A stretch of DNA of 64,000 bases from contig NZ_CP069163.1 of assembly GCF_018802765.1 (NCBI RefSeq), positions 1,178,001 to 1,242,000 on the forward strand. Reading direction: 5' to 3'. Under the pieces are notes generated by a model that saw nothing but the letters and a program-made list of their open reading frames with translations, had not been told where the DNA came from and made no database searches. The position numbers and the translations under genes are program-made. How positions within the stretch are numbered: the first letter of the stretch is position 1; each line of letters opens with the position of its first letter. Below, piece after piece: positions 36,943-46,507 of the stretch. The DNA is from Paludibacterium sp. B53371 (lineage in GTDB: Bacteria > Pseudomonadota > Gammaproteobacteria > Burkholderiales > Chromobacteriaceae).

Positions 36943-37716
36943 ATGATCGAGCAATTCTATCGACCGGAAACACTGGAACAGGCGGTGGCGCTGAAAGCGC
37001 GCCATGGTGACCAGGCGGTCTATCTGGCGGGGGGCAGTAAACTGAATGCCACCCCGACGCGAACCGACAAGACCATCGCCATCGCCCTGGATCGGCTGGG
37101 CCTGGATCAGGTCAGCCAGACGGATGGCGCGTTGCGTATCGGTGCGACCATCACATTGCAGGCCTTGCGAGATCATCCGCTGGCTCCCCCGGCGCTGCGT
37201 CAGGCGCTGGGTTTTGTCTATTCGCGCCACCTGCGCAATCAGGCCACGCTGGGCGGAGAAGTCGCCGCGCAGGGGCATGATCCGGTGTTGCTGCCCCTGC
37301 TGCTGGTGATGCAGGCCGAATTGCTGCTGGAGGATGGGGTGCGTGTCCCGCTGGAGACCTATCTGGCCGGCCCGCGCGAGGCGCTGATTCAGGCCATCGA
37401 GCTGCCGCGGTCCCGGCAGTGCTGTGCCACCCGACGCGTGACGCGCAATGCCGATGGCGTCAGCGTGGTGACGGCGGCCGTGGCGCTGGAGGACGGTGGT
37501 GCCATGCGGCTGGCGGTGTCGGGCGTGGTACCCGGCGCACTGCGTCTGCATGCCGTCGAGCAACGCCAGTTGCAGGGCGAAGCCCTGGAGCAGGCCGTGC
37601 GCGCCGCCATCACCCCCTGTGACGATTTTGTCGGCAGTGCCGCCTACAAACGTTATATCACCGGGGTCGTTCTGGCCGATCTGCTGGCGGACTGCCGGCA
37701 GCAGAAGGAGCAATGA
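36943..37716 (+). CDS. ygfM: FAD-binding subunit of a molybdenum hydroxylase (YgfM)
   Basis: A 257-residue CO-dehydrogenase-flavoprotein-type subunit matching E. coli YgfM. FAD motifs: YLAGGSKLNATP and RNQATLGGEVAAQ. It should shuttle electrons from the XdhD molybdenum subunit encoded one base downstream. It lacks the C-terminal extension of typical XdhB (290 residues here at 50676). Start ATG 36943 (MIEQFYRP) follows GGGGGAGATTGAA. Confidence 0.93.
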   Translation: MIEQFYRPETLEQAVALKARHGDQAVYLAGGSKLNATPTRTDKTIAIALDRLGLDQVSQTDGALRIGATITLQALRDHPLAPPALRQALGFVYSRHLRNQATLGGEVAAQGHDPVLLPLLLVMQAELLLEDGVRVPLETYLAGPREALIQAIELPRSRQCCATRRVTRNADGVSVVTAAVALEDGGAMRLAVSGVVPGALRLHAVEQRQLQGEALEQAVRAAITPCDDFVGSAAYKRYITGVVLADLLADCRQQKEQ

Positions 37717-37717
37717 C

Positions 37718-40612
37718 ATGGAACTGCACTTTACCCTCAATGGCCAACCCTGTTCGCTGAGCTGCCGCCCGGGCGACAATGTGCAAAAGCTGTTGTTCAG
37801 TCGTTGCCGGATGCACTCGGTACGCAACAGTGATGACGGCTTCGGCTTTGCCGGTTCTGACGCCATTCGCTTCAATGGCCGTATCGTCAATGCCTCGCTG
37901 CTGATTGCGGCTCAGCTGGAAGGGGCGCAGGTCGAGACCGCCGAGTCACTGGGGCGCTGGAATCAACTCAGTCTGGTGCAACAGGCCATGGTGGATATCG
38001 GCATCGTTCAGGGGGGGTACAACGACCCGGCGGCCGCGCTGATCCTCACCGACCTGCTGGAGCGCAACCCCAACCCGGATCGTGCCGCCATCGATGATGC
38101 CCTGTCCGGCTTGCTCAGTCGTGATGCCGGCTATCAGCAGTTTTATCAGGTGGTTGAGCTGGCGCGCAAACGCCTGGCCGAACCCGATTTCCCCAGTCCG
38201 CCGGTGCAGCAGTACCGCAACGATCTGACCCATGTCGGCAAGGATTGCCCCAAGGTCGATGCGGCCAAACTGGTCCAGGCCAAACCGGCCTTTGTCGAAG
38301 ACCGGGTGCCGGACGATGCCTGCATCCTCAAGATGCTGCGCAGCCCGCACCCGCATGCGGTGATTACCCGCATCGATGCCAGCCGCGCCGAAGCTTTGCC
38401 AGGGGTAGTGCATGTCATTACCCACCTGAATTGCCCGGATATCTATTACACCCCGGCCGGCCAGAGCTCGCCCGAACCGTCGCCGCTCGACCGGCGCATG
38501 TTCAGCCAGAAGCTGCGCCACGTCGGTGATCGTGTTGCGGCAGTGATTGCCGTCAATGAAGAGATCGCCCTGCAGGCCCTGGACCTGATCGAGGTCGAGT
38601 ACCAAGCGCTCAAGCCCGTGATGTCGATTGACGAGGCGATGGCACCCGATGCACCGCTGGTGCATGACGAGCCGATTGTCTATGTGCATGGCGCGCCGGC
38701 GGATCTGGAACAGCAAAATGCCTGCGCCGTGAAGCGCGGCAATGAACACCTGATCATCAACTTCCCGATCGGTGCCAAACCGCACAGTAATATTGCCGCC
38801 AGCGTGCACGGCAACATCGGTGATGTGGAAAAGGGTTTTGCCGAAGCCGACCTGATTCTGGAACGTACCTATGAATCGAGCCAGGCACAGCAATGCCCGG
38901 TCGAGACCCATGTCTGCTTCAGCTATATGGACGGTGAGCGCCTGGTGGTGCATGCCTCCACCCAGGTGCCCTGGCACTTGCGCAAGCTGGTGTCACGCGT
39001 GACCGGCCTGCGGCAGAATCAGGTGCACGTGATCAAGGAACGTATCGGCGGCGGCTTTGGTTCCAAGCAGGACATCCTGCTGGACGATGTCTGTGCCTAT
39101 GCCACGGTGGTGACCGGGCGACCGGTGTACTTCCGCTATACCCGCGAAGAAGAGTTCATCAGCAATACCTCGCGCCATGTCGCCAAGGTCAAGGTCAAGA
39201 TCGGCGCCAAGCGGGACGGCAAGCTGACGGCCATCCTGATGGATTTCCGCGCCAATACCGGCCCCTATGGCAATCATGCGCTGACCGTGCCCTGTAATGG
39301 TCCGGCACTGTCCCTGCCGCTGTACCCCTGTGAGAACGTGCACTTCGAGGTGACCACTTACTACAGCAATATTTGTCCGACCGGGGCCTATCAGGGCTAT
39401 GGCGCACCGAAGGGCAATTTTGCCCTGACCATGGTCATGGCAGAGATGGCCGAGCAGCTTGGTATCGACCAACTGGACATGGTCGAGAAGAACCGCGTGG
39501 TCGAAGGGCAGGAGTTGAAGATCCTGGCTGCGATCGGCGAGGGCAAGATGCCGACGACAGCCCCGAAGGCGGCCAGCTGCGCCCTGGACAAGATCCTCAA
39601 GCAAGGTCGCGAGCTGATCGGCTGGGATGCGCCCAAGCCGGCGGAGGGCGACTGGCGCATTGGTCGCGGCGTGGCCATCATCATGCAGAAGTCGGGGATT
39701 CCGGATATCGACCAGGCCAACTGCATGGTGAAGCTGGAGTCGGACGGTACCTTCATCGTGCATTCTGGTGGTGCCGACCTTGGTACCGGCCTGGATACCG
39801 TGGTCACCAAGCTGGCGGCCGAGGTCCTGTGCTGCCCGCTGTCCTCCGTGCATGTCATTTCCGGCGATACCGATCACGCCTTGTTCGACAAGGGGGCCTA
39901 TGCCTCGTCCGGCACCTGCTTCTCGGGCAATGCCGCGCGTCTGGCGGCCGAGGACCTGAAGAAAAAGATCCTCTTCCATGGCGCGCAGATGCTGGATGAA
40001 GCCGTGGAGGATGTGGAGATCGTCGCCCCGGGCATGGTCCGTGGCCGCAAGCAGTCGCTCAGCTTTGCCCAGATTGCCCATAAGGCCGAGACGGGTACCG
40101 GCTTCGGCATTCTGGTCGGCACCGCCTGCTATACCACCACCGAATTCGCCTTCCCCTATGGCGCCAACTTTGTCGAACTGGCGGTGAATGTGCGCTCTGG
40201 GGAAATCCGGCTGGACAAGTTCCATGCCTTGCTGGACTGCGGCACACCGGTCAACCCTTCGCTGGCCCTGGGGCAGATCTACGGTGCCACGGTACGTGCC
40301 ATCGGTCACAGCCTGAGCGAGGAAATCATCTATGACGCCCGGGGGATCCCGGTCACCCGTGATCTGAAGCGCTATGGTGCGCCAAAGATCGGCGACCTGC
40401 CGCGCGACTTCCGCGCCTTCCTGGTGCCGAGTGACGACAAGGTTGGCCCATACGGTGCCAAATCGATCTCGGAAATCGGGGTCAACGGTGCCGCGCCGGC
40501 GATCGCCGCCGCCATCCACGACGCCTGCGGCGTCTGGCTGCGACGCTGGCACTTCACCCCGGAAAAGATTCTTCGGGGGCTGGGCAAGCTGGAGGAGGGC
40601 GTCGGGCAATAA
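37718..40612 (+). CDS. xdhD: XdhD molybdenum hydroxylase with cysteine-free ferredoxin domain
   Basis: A 964-residue protein colinear with E. coli XdhD. Residues 1 to about 165 align with the [2Fe-2S] domains of xanthine dehydrogenase, but the cluster-binding cysteines are gone: the regions corresponding to CxxGxCGxC, QCGxCxPG and CRCTGY read HSVRNSDDG, IVQGGYNDPA and LSRDAGY. The large molybdopterin part follows (RHVGDRVAAVI, GGGFGSKQD, YQGYGAPKGN, GPYGAKSISEIG with the catalytic Glu near residue 919). Presumed to hydroxylate a purine in a selenium-dependent way with YgfM and YgfK as electron partners (inference). Stop of ygfM is one base before the ATG. Confidence 0.95.
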   Translation: MELHFTLNGQPCSLSCRPGDNVQKLLFSRCRMHSVRNSDDGFGFAGSDAIRFNGRIVNASLLIAAQLEGAQVETAESLGRWNQLSLVQQAMVDIGIVQGGYNDPAAALILTDLLERNPNPDRAAIDDALSGLLSRDAGYQQFYQVVELARKRLAEPDFPSPPVQQYRNDLTHVGKDCPKVDAAKLVQAKPAFVEDRVPDDACILKMLRSPHPHAVITRIDASRAEALPGVVHVITHLNCPDIYYTPAGQSSPEPSPLDRRMFSQKLRHVGDRVAAVIAVNEEIALQALDLIEVEYQALKPVMSIDEAMAPDAPLVHDEPIVYVHGAPADLEQQNACAVKRGNEHLIINFPIGAKPHSNIAASVHGNIGDVEKGFAEADLILERTYESSQAQQCPVETHVCFSYMDGERLVVHASTQVPWHLRKLVSRVTGLRQNQVHVIKERIGGGFGSKQDILLDDVCAYATVVTGRPVYFRYTREEEFISNTSRHVAKVKVKIGAKRDGKLTAILMDFRANTGPYGNHALTVPCNGPALSLPLYPCENVHFEVTTYYSNICPTGAYQGYGAPKGNFALTMVMAEMAEQLGIDQLDMVEKNRVVEGQELKILAAIGEGKMPTTAPKAASCALDKILKQGRELIGWDAPKPAEGDWRIGRGVAIIMQKSGIPDIDQANCMVKLESDGTFIVHSGGADLGTGLDTVVTKLAAEVLCCPLSSVHVISGDTDHALFDKGAYASSGTCFSGNAARLAAEDLKKKILFHGAQMLDEAVEDVEIVAPGMVRGRKQSLSFAQIAHKAETGTGFGILVGTACYTTTEFAFPYGANFVELAVNVRSGEIRLDKFHALLDCGTPVNPSLALGQIYGATVRAIGHSLSEEIIYDARGIPVTRDLKRYGAPKIGDLPRDFRAFLVPSDDKVGPYGAKSISEIGVNGAAPAIAAAIHDACGVWLRRWHFTPEKILRGLGKLEEGVGQ

Positions 40613-40726
40613 AAAGTGAGCGCGCGGGCCGTGGCCCGCGCCGCTGTTCCCGGGCGTGTCGTGCTGTGAATGACTTCGCTCGCGCAAAATCTATGACAAA
40701 TGATTATTTGGCGGAGGTTGGCAGCA

Positions 40727-42043
40727 ATGAGATATGACAATTCAGTCAAGGCGATCCGTGGCAGCTTCTTCGATTACGCGAGTACCGTCTCCTGTCCGGC
40801 AGATTTGGAACGCAATGTACGGGTGATCGACGACGGTCTGATGATCATCCGCAACGGCCTGATCGAGTGGATCGGCGAATGGGCTGACGGCAAGGATCAT
40901 CTGCCGGCCGGCGTCCGCGTGCGCAACTACTCCGGCAAGACGGTGATGCCGGGCTTTATCGATACGCACCTGCATTTTCCGCAATGCGAGATGATCGGTG
41001 CCTACGGTGAGCAACTGCTGGAATGGCTCAATCTGCACACCTTCCCGGTGGAAATGCGCTATCACGACTATGAGTACGCGCGTGAAATGGCGACCTTCTT
41101 CCTCAAGCAAATGCTCAGCAACGGCACCACCACGGCATCGGTGTTCGCCTCGGTGCATCCGCAGTCGGTGGACGCACTGTGCGAAGCGGCCAGTCGCATC
41201 AATATGCGGCTGATCACCGGCAAGGTGATGATGGACCGTCATGCGCCCGATGCCTTGCTGGATACGCCTGAAACCGGTTATCGACAAAGCAGGGAGCTGA
41301 TCGAGCGCTGGCACAAGAATGGCCGTCTGCTGTATGCGGTGACGCCGCGCTTTGCCCCGACCTCGACACCGGAACAGCTGGCAGCGGCCGGTCGCCTGCG
41401 TGCCGCCTTCCCCGATACCTGGATGCAGACGCACCTGTCCGAGAACCAGAAGGAAATCGAATGGGTGAAGGCCCTGTTCCCGGGCTACAAGAACTATCTG
41501 GACGTGTATCACGAATTCGGTCTGACCGGCCCGAACAGTGTCTTTGGCCATTGCATCCACCTGGAACAGGATGAATGGGATTGTCTGAGCAACACCGGTT
41601 CGACCATCGCCTTCTGCCCGACCTCGAACTTCTTCCTCGGCAGCGGCCTGTTCCCCTTGCACAAGGCCTGGGAAATGGGCGTCAAGGTCGGCATCGGTAC
41701 CGACATCGGTGCCGGCACCACCTTTAACATGCTGCAGACCCTGAATGAGGCCTACAAGGTGATGCAGATGCAGGGGCACTGCCTGTCGCCATTCGAAGCT
41801 TTCTATCTGGCGACGCTGGGCGGTGCGGATTCGCTCGGTCTGGCCGACCGGATCGGCAGCTTCGAAATCGGTAAGGAGGCAGACTTTGTGGTGATCGACC
41901 ACACCTCGACGCCGATGCAGCAGTTGCGCTGCGACAGCTCAACGACGTTGCGCGAAAAACTTTTTGTGTTGATGACTTTGGGAGACGACCGGGCCATTTA
42001 TCGCACTTATGTCGATGGCCAGCTGGTTTATGAGCGGTACTAA
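40727..42043 (+). CDS. guaD: Guanine deaminase
   Basis: A 438-residue zinc amidohydrolase turning guanine into xanthine and ammonia; E. coli GuaD is 439. Motifs: PGFIDTHLHFPQ, the guanine-site region QTHLSENQKEI, FGHCIHL, CPTSNFFLGSG and GIGTDIGAGTTF. GGAGG lies 9 bases before ATG 40727. It follows xdhD after 114 bases that hold a hairpin (about 40622-40641) but no clear sigma-54 promoter, so it is probably read from the ygfK promoter. Confidence 0.96.
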   Translation: MRYDNSVKAIRGSFFDYASTVSCPADLERNVRVIDDGLMIIRNGLIEWIGEWADGKDHLPAGVRVRNYSGKTVMPGFIDTHLHFPQCEMIGAYGEQLLEWLNLHTFPVEMRYHDYEYAREMATFFLKQMLSNGTTTASVFASVHPQSVDALCEAASRINMRLITGKVMMDRHAPDALLDTPETGYRQSRELIERWHKNGRLLYAVTPRFAPTSTPEQLAAAGRLRAAFPDTWMQTHLSENQKEIEWVKALFPGYKNYLDVYHEFGLTGPNSVFGHCIHLEQDEWDCLSNTGSTIAFCPTSNFFLGSGLFPLHKAWEMGVKVGIGTDIGAGTTFNMLQTLNEAYKVMQMQGHCLSPFEAFYLATLGGADSLGLADRIGSFEIGKEADFVVIDHTSTPMQQLRCDSSTTLREKLFVLMTLGDDRAIYRTYVDGQLVYERY

Positions 42044-42203
42044 CCGTATCAAGGTATGTGCAGTGAGGGAGCGCTGTCGCGCCACGCCGGCGCGGCAGCA
42101 ACGGCATGATCCGATCCGGTACGGGATACCGTGCCATCGAAGCGCTGTGACCGGGTTCGATGCCTTTTGAAGAGAACCATTCAAGACATCTTGAGGTGAG
42201 CGT

Positions 42204-43577
42204 ATGTCAGTCGAACATCAAGCAGGCGAATATACCCCGCCGGGCGGTTTTGCCGGCAAGCTGGAGCGATACTTCCATCTATCTGAGCGCGGTAGCAGCG
42301 TGCGGCAGGAAGTCCTCGCCGGGTTGACCACTTTCATGGCTTCGGTCTACTCGATCATCGTGGTGCCGGGCATGCTCGGCAAGGCAGGGTTTCCGACCGG
42401 GGCGGTGTTTGTCGCCACCTGTCTGGTAGCCTGCTTCGGCTCATTGCTGATGGGCTTGTGGGCCAATCTGCCGATGATCATCAGTTGTGCCATTTCCCTG
42501 ACGGCCTTTACGGCGTTCAGCCTGGTACTGGGGCAGCATATCCCGGTGCCGGTGGCGCTGGGTGCGGTGTTCATGATGGGGGTGATCTTCACCGCCATTT
42601 CCGTCACCGGCGTGCGCACCTGGATTCTCAACAACCTGCCGCATGGTGTGGCGCACGGTACCGGCATTGGCATTGGCATGTTCCTGTTCCTGATTGCCAC
42701 CAACACCGTCGGCATCATCATCAAGAACCCGTTTGACGGGCTGCCGGTCTCGCTGGGGCACTTCTCTTCCTTTCCGGTGATGATGACCCTGATCGGTCTG
42801 GGGGCGATGTTCGGTCTGAACAAGCTGCGCGTACCGGGTGCCATCCTGATCGTCATCGTGGTGATTGCGATCATCGGCCTGATCTTTGATCCGAATGTCC
42901 ATTACCACGGCCTGATGGCGCTGCCCTCGCTGGTGGATGCCAACGGTCATACCCAGTTGTTCGATCTGAACATCATGGGGACCTTCTCGGCCAAGGTGCT
43001 GCCACTGGTACTGGCCATGGTGATGACCACGGTCTTCGACGCCACCGGGACCATCCGTGCCGTGGCCGGCCAGGCCAACCTGCTGGACAAGGATGGTCAC
43101 ATCATCAACAGCCAGCGCGCACTGACCGCCGACTCGCTGAGCAGCATTTTCTCTTCACTGGTCGGTTCCTCGCCGGCCGCGGTGTATATCGAGTCCGCCG
43201 CCGGTACGGCTGCCGGTGGCCGCACCGGGCTGACGGCTACCGTGGTCGGGATCGGTTTCTTCCTGATGCTGTTCTTCTCGCCGCTGGCCTATCTGGTGCC
43301 GGATTACGCCACGGCCCCGGCGCTGATGTATGTCGGGCTGCTGATGCTGAGCAATGTGCGTCAGCTGGATTTTGAGGACGCTGTCGATGCCATGGCTGGC
43401 CTGGTGTGTGCCGTGTTCATCGTCCTGGCCTGCAATATTGTCACCGGCATCATGATGGGGTTCGCCACCCTGGTGATCGGCCGCATCTGTGCCAAGGAAT
43501 GGCGCAAGCTGAATATCGGCACGGTGCTGATCGCCATTGCCCTGGTGGTGTTCTACGCCGGTGGCTGGGCAATTTGA
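42204..43577 (+). CDS. ygfQ: Guanine/hypoxanthine permease, AzgA-like NCS2 (YgfQ/GhxQ type)
   Basis: A 457-residue carrier with about 12-14 membrane segments of the COG2252 branch: [32 protein letters not shown] and [22 protein letters not shown] are signature regions. E. coli members of this branch import guanine and hypoxanthine with protons. Placed directly after guanine deaminase, guanine or hypoxanthine uptake is the natural role. ATG 42204 has GAGGTGA 6 bases upstream. Gap of 160 bases to guaD, and a strong terminator after it closes the operon. Confidence 0.93.
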   Translation: MSVEHQAGEYTPPGGFAGKLERYFHLSERGSSVRQEVLAGLTTFMASVYSIIVVPGMLGKAGFPTGAVFVATCLVACFGSLLMGLWANLPMIISCAISLTAFTAFSLVLGQHIPVPVALGAVFMMGVIFTAISVTGVRTWILNNLPHGVAHGTGIGIGMFLFLIATNTVGIIIKNPFDGLPVSLGHFSSFPVMMTLIGLGAMFGLNKLRVPGAILIVIVVIAIIGLIFDPNVHYHGLMALPSLVDANGHTQLFDLNIMGTFSAKVLPLVLAMVMTTVFDATGTIRAVAGQANLLDKDGHIINSQRALTADSLSSIFSSLVGSSPAAVYIESAAGTAAGGRTGLTATVVGIGFFLMLFFSPLAYLVPDYATAPALMYVGLLMLSNVRQLDFEDAVDAMAGLVCAVFIVLACNIVTGIMMGFATLVIGRICAKEWRKLNIGTVLIAIALVVFYAGGWAI

Positions 43578-43595
43578 GCTGTTGCAGTGAGTAAG

Positions 43596-43628
43596 CCGCT
43601 CGCCGCGGGTTTGGCGAGCGGTTTTTTT
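43596..43628 (+). terminator. Rho-independent terminator of the ygfK-ygfQ operon
   Basis: CCGCTCGCC pairs with GGCGAGCGG across eight bases, followed by seven T. It lies 19 bases after the permease stop. Confidence 0.93.
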
Positions 43629-43656
43629 ATGCCCGGTGCCAGGCGTGCTGGTCGCA

Positions 43657-43672
43657 TTATCAAAATGAGAAT
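43657..43672. promoter_or_regulatory. Candidate UacR enhancer element (site D)
   Basis: Reverse complement reads ATTCTCATTTTGATAA, so it shares ATTCTCA-N3-TGATA with sites A and B, in opposite orientation. About 179 bases upstream of the ygeW sigma-54 promoter. Confidence 0.58.
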
Positions 43673-43840
43673 CGCCTTCTCTCCCGCTATCATTTTTGAC
43701 CCCCCGGTTCTGACCGTCTGCTGATAAAGCCCTCACTCCTCCCGTTGTTTTGCGGCTGAGAATGCCGTTTTCGGAATCTTGATTTTGAAAATCCTTTAAT
43801 AATCAATGATTTGATCTTGTTTTTTCGGTTGGCTGGCAGC

Positions 43841-43858
43841 TTGGCACGGTTCTTGATT
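43841..43858 (+). promoter_or_regulatory. Sigma-54 promoter of the ygeW operon
   Basis: TTGGCACGGTTCTTGATT has a perfect -24 element (TTGGCACG) and TTG ten bases after the GG, but the -12 dinucleotide is GA instead of GC. It is about 130 bases before ygeW. Confidence 0.65.
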
Positions 43859-43988
43859 ATAGAAGGGCAGACTTGCACGAATCTTTGCTCGGCATGGCTG
43901 CACGATGTGGGCGTGGTCTTCAGCAGGCTTCTGGCGAGCGGGTCCGGCAGACCCACAATCATGACTTGTCAATCACTCGGGAAAAGCG

Positions 43989-45179
43989 ATGAAAACTGTC
44001 AATCAACTGATTAAAGAGATCAACGGCCTGCAGTCCAGCCTGCATGAGAAGGATTTCCTGCTGACCTGGGAGCAGACGCCGCAGGAACTGGAACTGGTGC
44101 TGAAGCTGGCTGAAGCCTTGCGTACCATGCGTGCCGAAAATATTTCCACCCGACTGTTCGATAACGGTCTGGGGGTGTCGGTGTTCCGCGACAACTCGAC
44201 CCGTACCCGTTTCTCCTTCGCCTCGGCCCTGAATCTGCTGGGGCTGGCACAGCAGGATCTGGACGAAGGCAAGTCACAGATTGCCCATGGCGAAACGGTA
44301 CGTGAAACCGCCAACATGATTTCTTTCTGCGCCGAAGCCATCGGTATCCGCGACGATATGTACCTCGGTGCCGGCAATGCCTACATGCGTGAAGTCGGCA
44401 AGGCACTGGACGAAGGCTACGCCGAAGGGGTGCTGCCGCAGCGCCCGGCGGTGATCAACCTGCAGTGTGACATCGATCACCCGACTCAGGCGATGGCCGA
44501 CCTGGCCTGGCTGCAAGAGCATTTCGGCGGGCTGGATCAGCTCAAGGGCAAGAAGATTGCCATGACCTGGGCTTACTCGCCGAGCTATGGCAAGCCGCTG
44601 TCGGTGCCGCAGGGCATCATCGGCCTGATGACCCGCTTCGGCATGGACGTCACCCTGGCCCACCCGGAAGGCTATGACCTGATTCCGGATGTGGTGGAAG
44701 TGGCCCGCAACAACGCCAAGGCTTCCGGCGGCAGCTTCCGCAAGGTGGCCACCATGGAAGAGGCCTTCAAGGACGCCGATATCGTCTACCCGAAGTCCTG
44801 GGCGCCTTACAAGGTGATGGAAACCCGTACTCAGCTGCTGCGTGCCAATGATCACGACGGCCTGAAGACCCTGGAAAAACAGTGTCTGGCCCAGAATGCC
44901 AATCACAAGAACTGGCAGTGCACCGAAGAGATGATGCGTCTGACCCGTGGCGGCGATGCGCTGTACATGCACTGTCTGCCGGCGGATATCACCGGGGTGT
45001 CGTGCCAGGAGGGTGAGGTGAGTGACAGTGTGTTCGAGAAGTACCGCATTGCCACTTACAAGGAAGCCAGCTGGAAGCCGTACATCATTGCCGCCATGAT
45101 CGTGGCGCGCAAATTCCCGCGTCCGGGTGAAAAGCTGCAGGCACTGCTGAAAAACATGCAGCTGCGTGTGCGCGAATAA
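43989..45179 (+). CDS. ygeW: YgeW carbamoyltransferase
   Basis: A 396-residue knotted transcarbamoylase, colinear with E. coli YgeW. Carbamoyl-phosphate site DNSTRTRFSF, second-substrate region DIDHPTQAMADL and MHCLPAD are seen. The family does not use ornithine or aspartate; its true substrate is a product of purine-ring breakdown. Run in the catabolic direction it would yield carbamoyl phosphate for YqeA, 4 kb downstream. First gene of an eight-gene operon with sigma-54 control. Confidence 0.95.
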   Translation: MKTVNQLIKEINGLQSSLHEKDFLLTWEQTPQELELVLKLAEALRTMRAENISTRLFDNGLGVSVFRDNSTRTRFSFASALNLLGLAQQDLDEGKSQIAHGETVRETANMISFCAEAIGIRDDMYLGAGNAYMREVGKALDEGYAEGVLPQRPAVINLQCDIDHPTQAMADLAWLQEHFGGLDQLKGKKIAMTWAYSPSYGKPLSVPQGIIGLMTRFGMDVTLAHPEGYDLIPDVVEVARNNAKASGGSFRKVATMEEAFKDADIVYPKSWAPYKVMETRTQLLRANDHDGLKTLEKQCLAQNANHKNWQCTEEMMRLTRGGDALYMHCLPADITGVSCQEGEVSDSVFEKYRIATYKEASWKPYIIAAMIVARKFPRPGEKLQALLKNMQLRVRE

Positions 45180-45242
45180 CGCTGTTCCTCCTGCCGGCGG
45201 CGCCTTGGCGCTGCCGGCGGCAACAGACCTGAAAGGTTTGCC

Positions 45243-46442
45243 ATGTCCGAATTTTCGCTGAAGTTGGATATTGCGGATAACGGTCACTTCACCGGCGAGA
45301 CTTCGCCGTTGTTCTCGCGTGCCGAAGCACGGCGCGCGCGCGACTTTCACCGCAAGCTGGCCGGTTATCAGCCGACGCCGCTGTGTTCTCTGGAGGCGCT
45401 GGCCGCGCATATCGGGGTCGGCAAGGTGCTGGTGAAAGACGAATCGAAGCGCTTTGGCCTGAACGCCTTCAAGATGCTCGGCGGGGTGTATGCCATCGCC
45501 AATCTGCTGTGCGAGCAATATCAGCTCGATATCAACGAGTTCTCCTTCGACAAGATCCGTCAGCTGGTCACCGAGAAGATGACCTTTGCCACCACGACCG
45601 ATGGCAACCATGGCCGGGGTGTGGCCTGGGCGGCGAAGCAGATGGGGCAGAACGCCGTGGTGTACATGCCGGCGGGCTCGGCGCGTGAGCGGGTCGAGCA
45701 CATCCGCAACCTGGGCGCGGAATGCATCGTCACTGACATGAATTATGACGATACCGTGCGCCTGACCATGAAGGTGGCGGCCGAACGTGGCTGGCATATC
45801 GTGCAGGACACGGCCTGGGAGGGGTATACCAAGATCCCGACCTGGATCATGCAGGGTTACGCCACGATGGCCGACGAGGCCGTGGAGCAGATGCAGGCCA
45901 TGGGTATCGAGCGTCCGACCCATGTGTTTCTGCAGGCCGGGGTAGGGGCGATGGCCGGCGGGGTGCTGGGGTACCTGGTGGATTGCTTCGGCGCCCGCCA
46001 CCTGCACTCGGTGATCGTCGAGCCGGAGCAGGCAGATTGCATTTACCGTTCCGGTGTGGCCGGCGAGATGGTGAATGTCGGTGGCGCGATGCGCACCATC
46101 ATGGCCGGGCTGGCCTGTGGCGAGCCCAATCCGCTGGGGTGGCCGCTGTTGCGTGACTGCAGTACGCAGTTTATTTCCTGCCACGACAAGGTGGCGGCGC
46201 TGGGCATGCGCGTGCTGGGCAATCCGCTCGGCGATGATCCGCGCATCGTGTCCGGGGAATCCGGTGCCGTTGGGGCCGGGGTGTTGATGGCCGTGCATTG
46301 TCATCCGCAGCGCGCGCAGTTGCGTGAGCGGCTGGGGCTGAATGCCGATGCCGTGGTGCTGCTGATCAGCACTGAGGGCGACACCGATGTGAAGCATTAC
46401 CGCGAGGTGGTCTGGGAAGGCAAGCATCCCGCTGTTGATTGA
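45243..46442 (+). CDS. ygeX: 2,3-diaminopropionate ammonia-lyase (YgeX/DpaL)
   Basis: A 399-residue PLP enzyme of fold type II; the PLP lysine lies in [18 protein letters not shown] and the phosphate-binding loop in [12 protein letters not shown]. It converts 2,3-diaminopropionate to pyruvate and two ammonia and is needed for purine breakdown in related clusters, where diaminopropionate-like intermediates arise from the ring. It is 63 bases after ygeW, with a GC-rich hairpin in the gap (about 45191-45221). Confidence 0.95.
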   Translation: MSEFSLKLDIADNGHFTGETSPLFSRAEARRARDFHRKLAGYQPTPLCSLEALAAHIGVGKVLVKDESKRFGLNAFKMLGGVYAIANLLCEQYQLDINEFSFDKIRQLVTEKMTFATTTDGNHGRGVAWAAKQMGQNAVVYMPAGSARERVEHIRNLGAECIVTDMNYDDTVRLTMKVAAERGWHIVQDTAWEGYTKIPTWIMQGYATMADEAVEQMQAMGIERPTHVFLQAGVGAMAGGVLGYLVDCFGARHLHSVIVEPEQADCIYRSGVAGEMVNVGGAMRTIMAGLACGEPNPLGWPLLRDCSTQFISCHDKVAALGMRVLGNPLGDDPRIVSGESGAVGAGVLMAVHCHPQRAQLRERLGLNADAVVLLISTEGDTDVKHYREVVWEGKHPAVD

Positions 46443-46507
46443 TCTCGCCGCTCGGCCTGGCGGGCGTCGGGCCGTGTGCTGAATTTCATACCATTGTGGA
46501 GAAAGCA

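Larger units (their letters stand above)
43629..43988. other. Control region of the ygeW operon
   Basis: An AT-rich 360-base stretch with the UacR-type element (43657-43672), a second half-site TGATA (43687-43699 region), a TTTTGCG (43748-43754) like those in the mocA/uacR region, and a sigma-54 promoter (43841-43858). No gene is seen. Confidence 0.6.

Noticed and set aside
40711-40726. Possible sigma-54 promoter TTGGCGG...TTGGC before guaD
   Set aside because: GG and GC are separated by 9 bases, not 10, and the sequence contains the guaD ribosome-binding site.
43811-44014. Open frame overlapping the start of ygeW
   Set aside because: It spans the sigma-54 promoter and the ygeW ribosome-binding site and has no family match.
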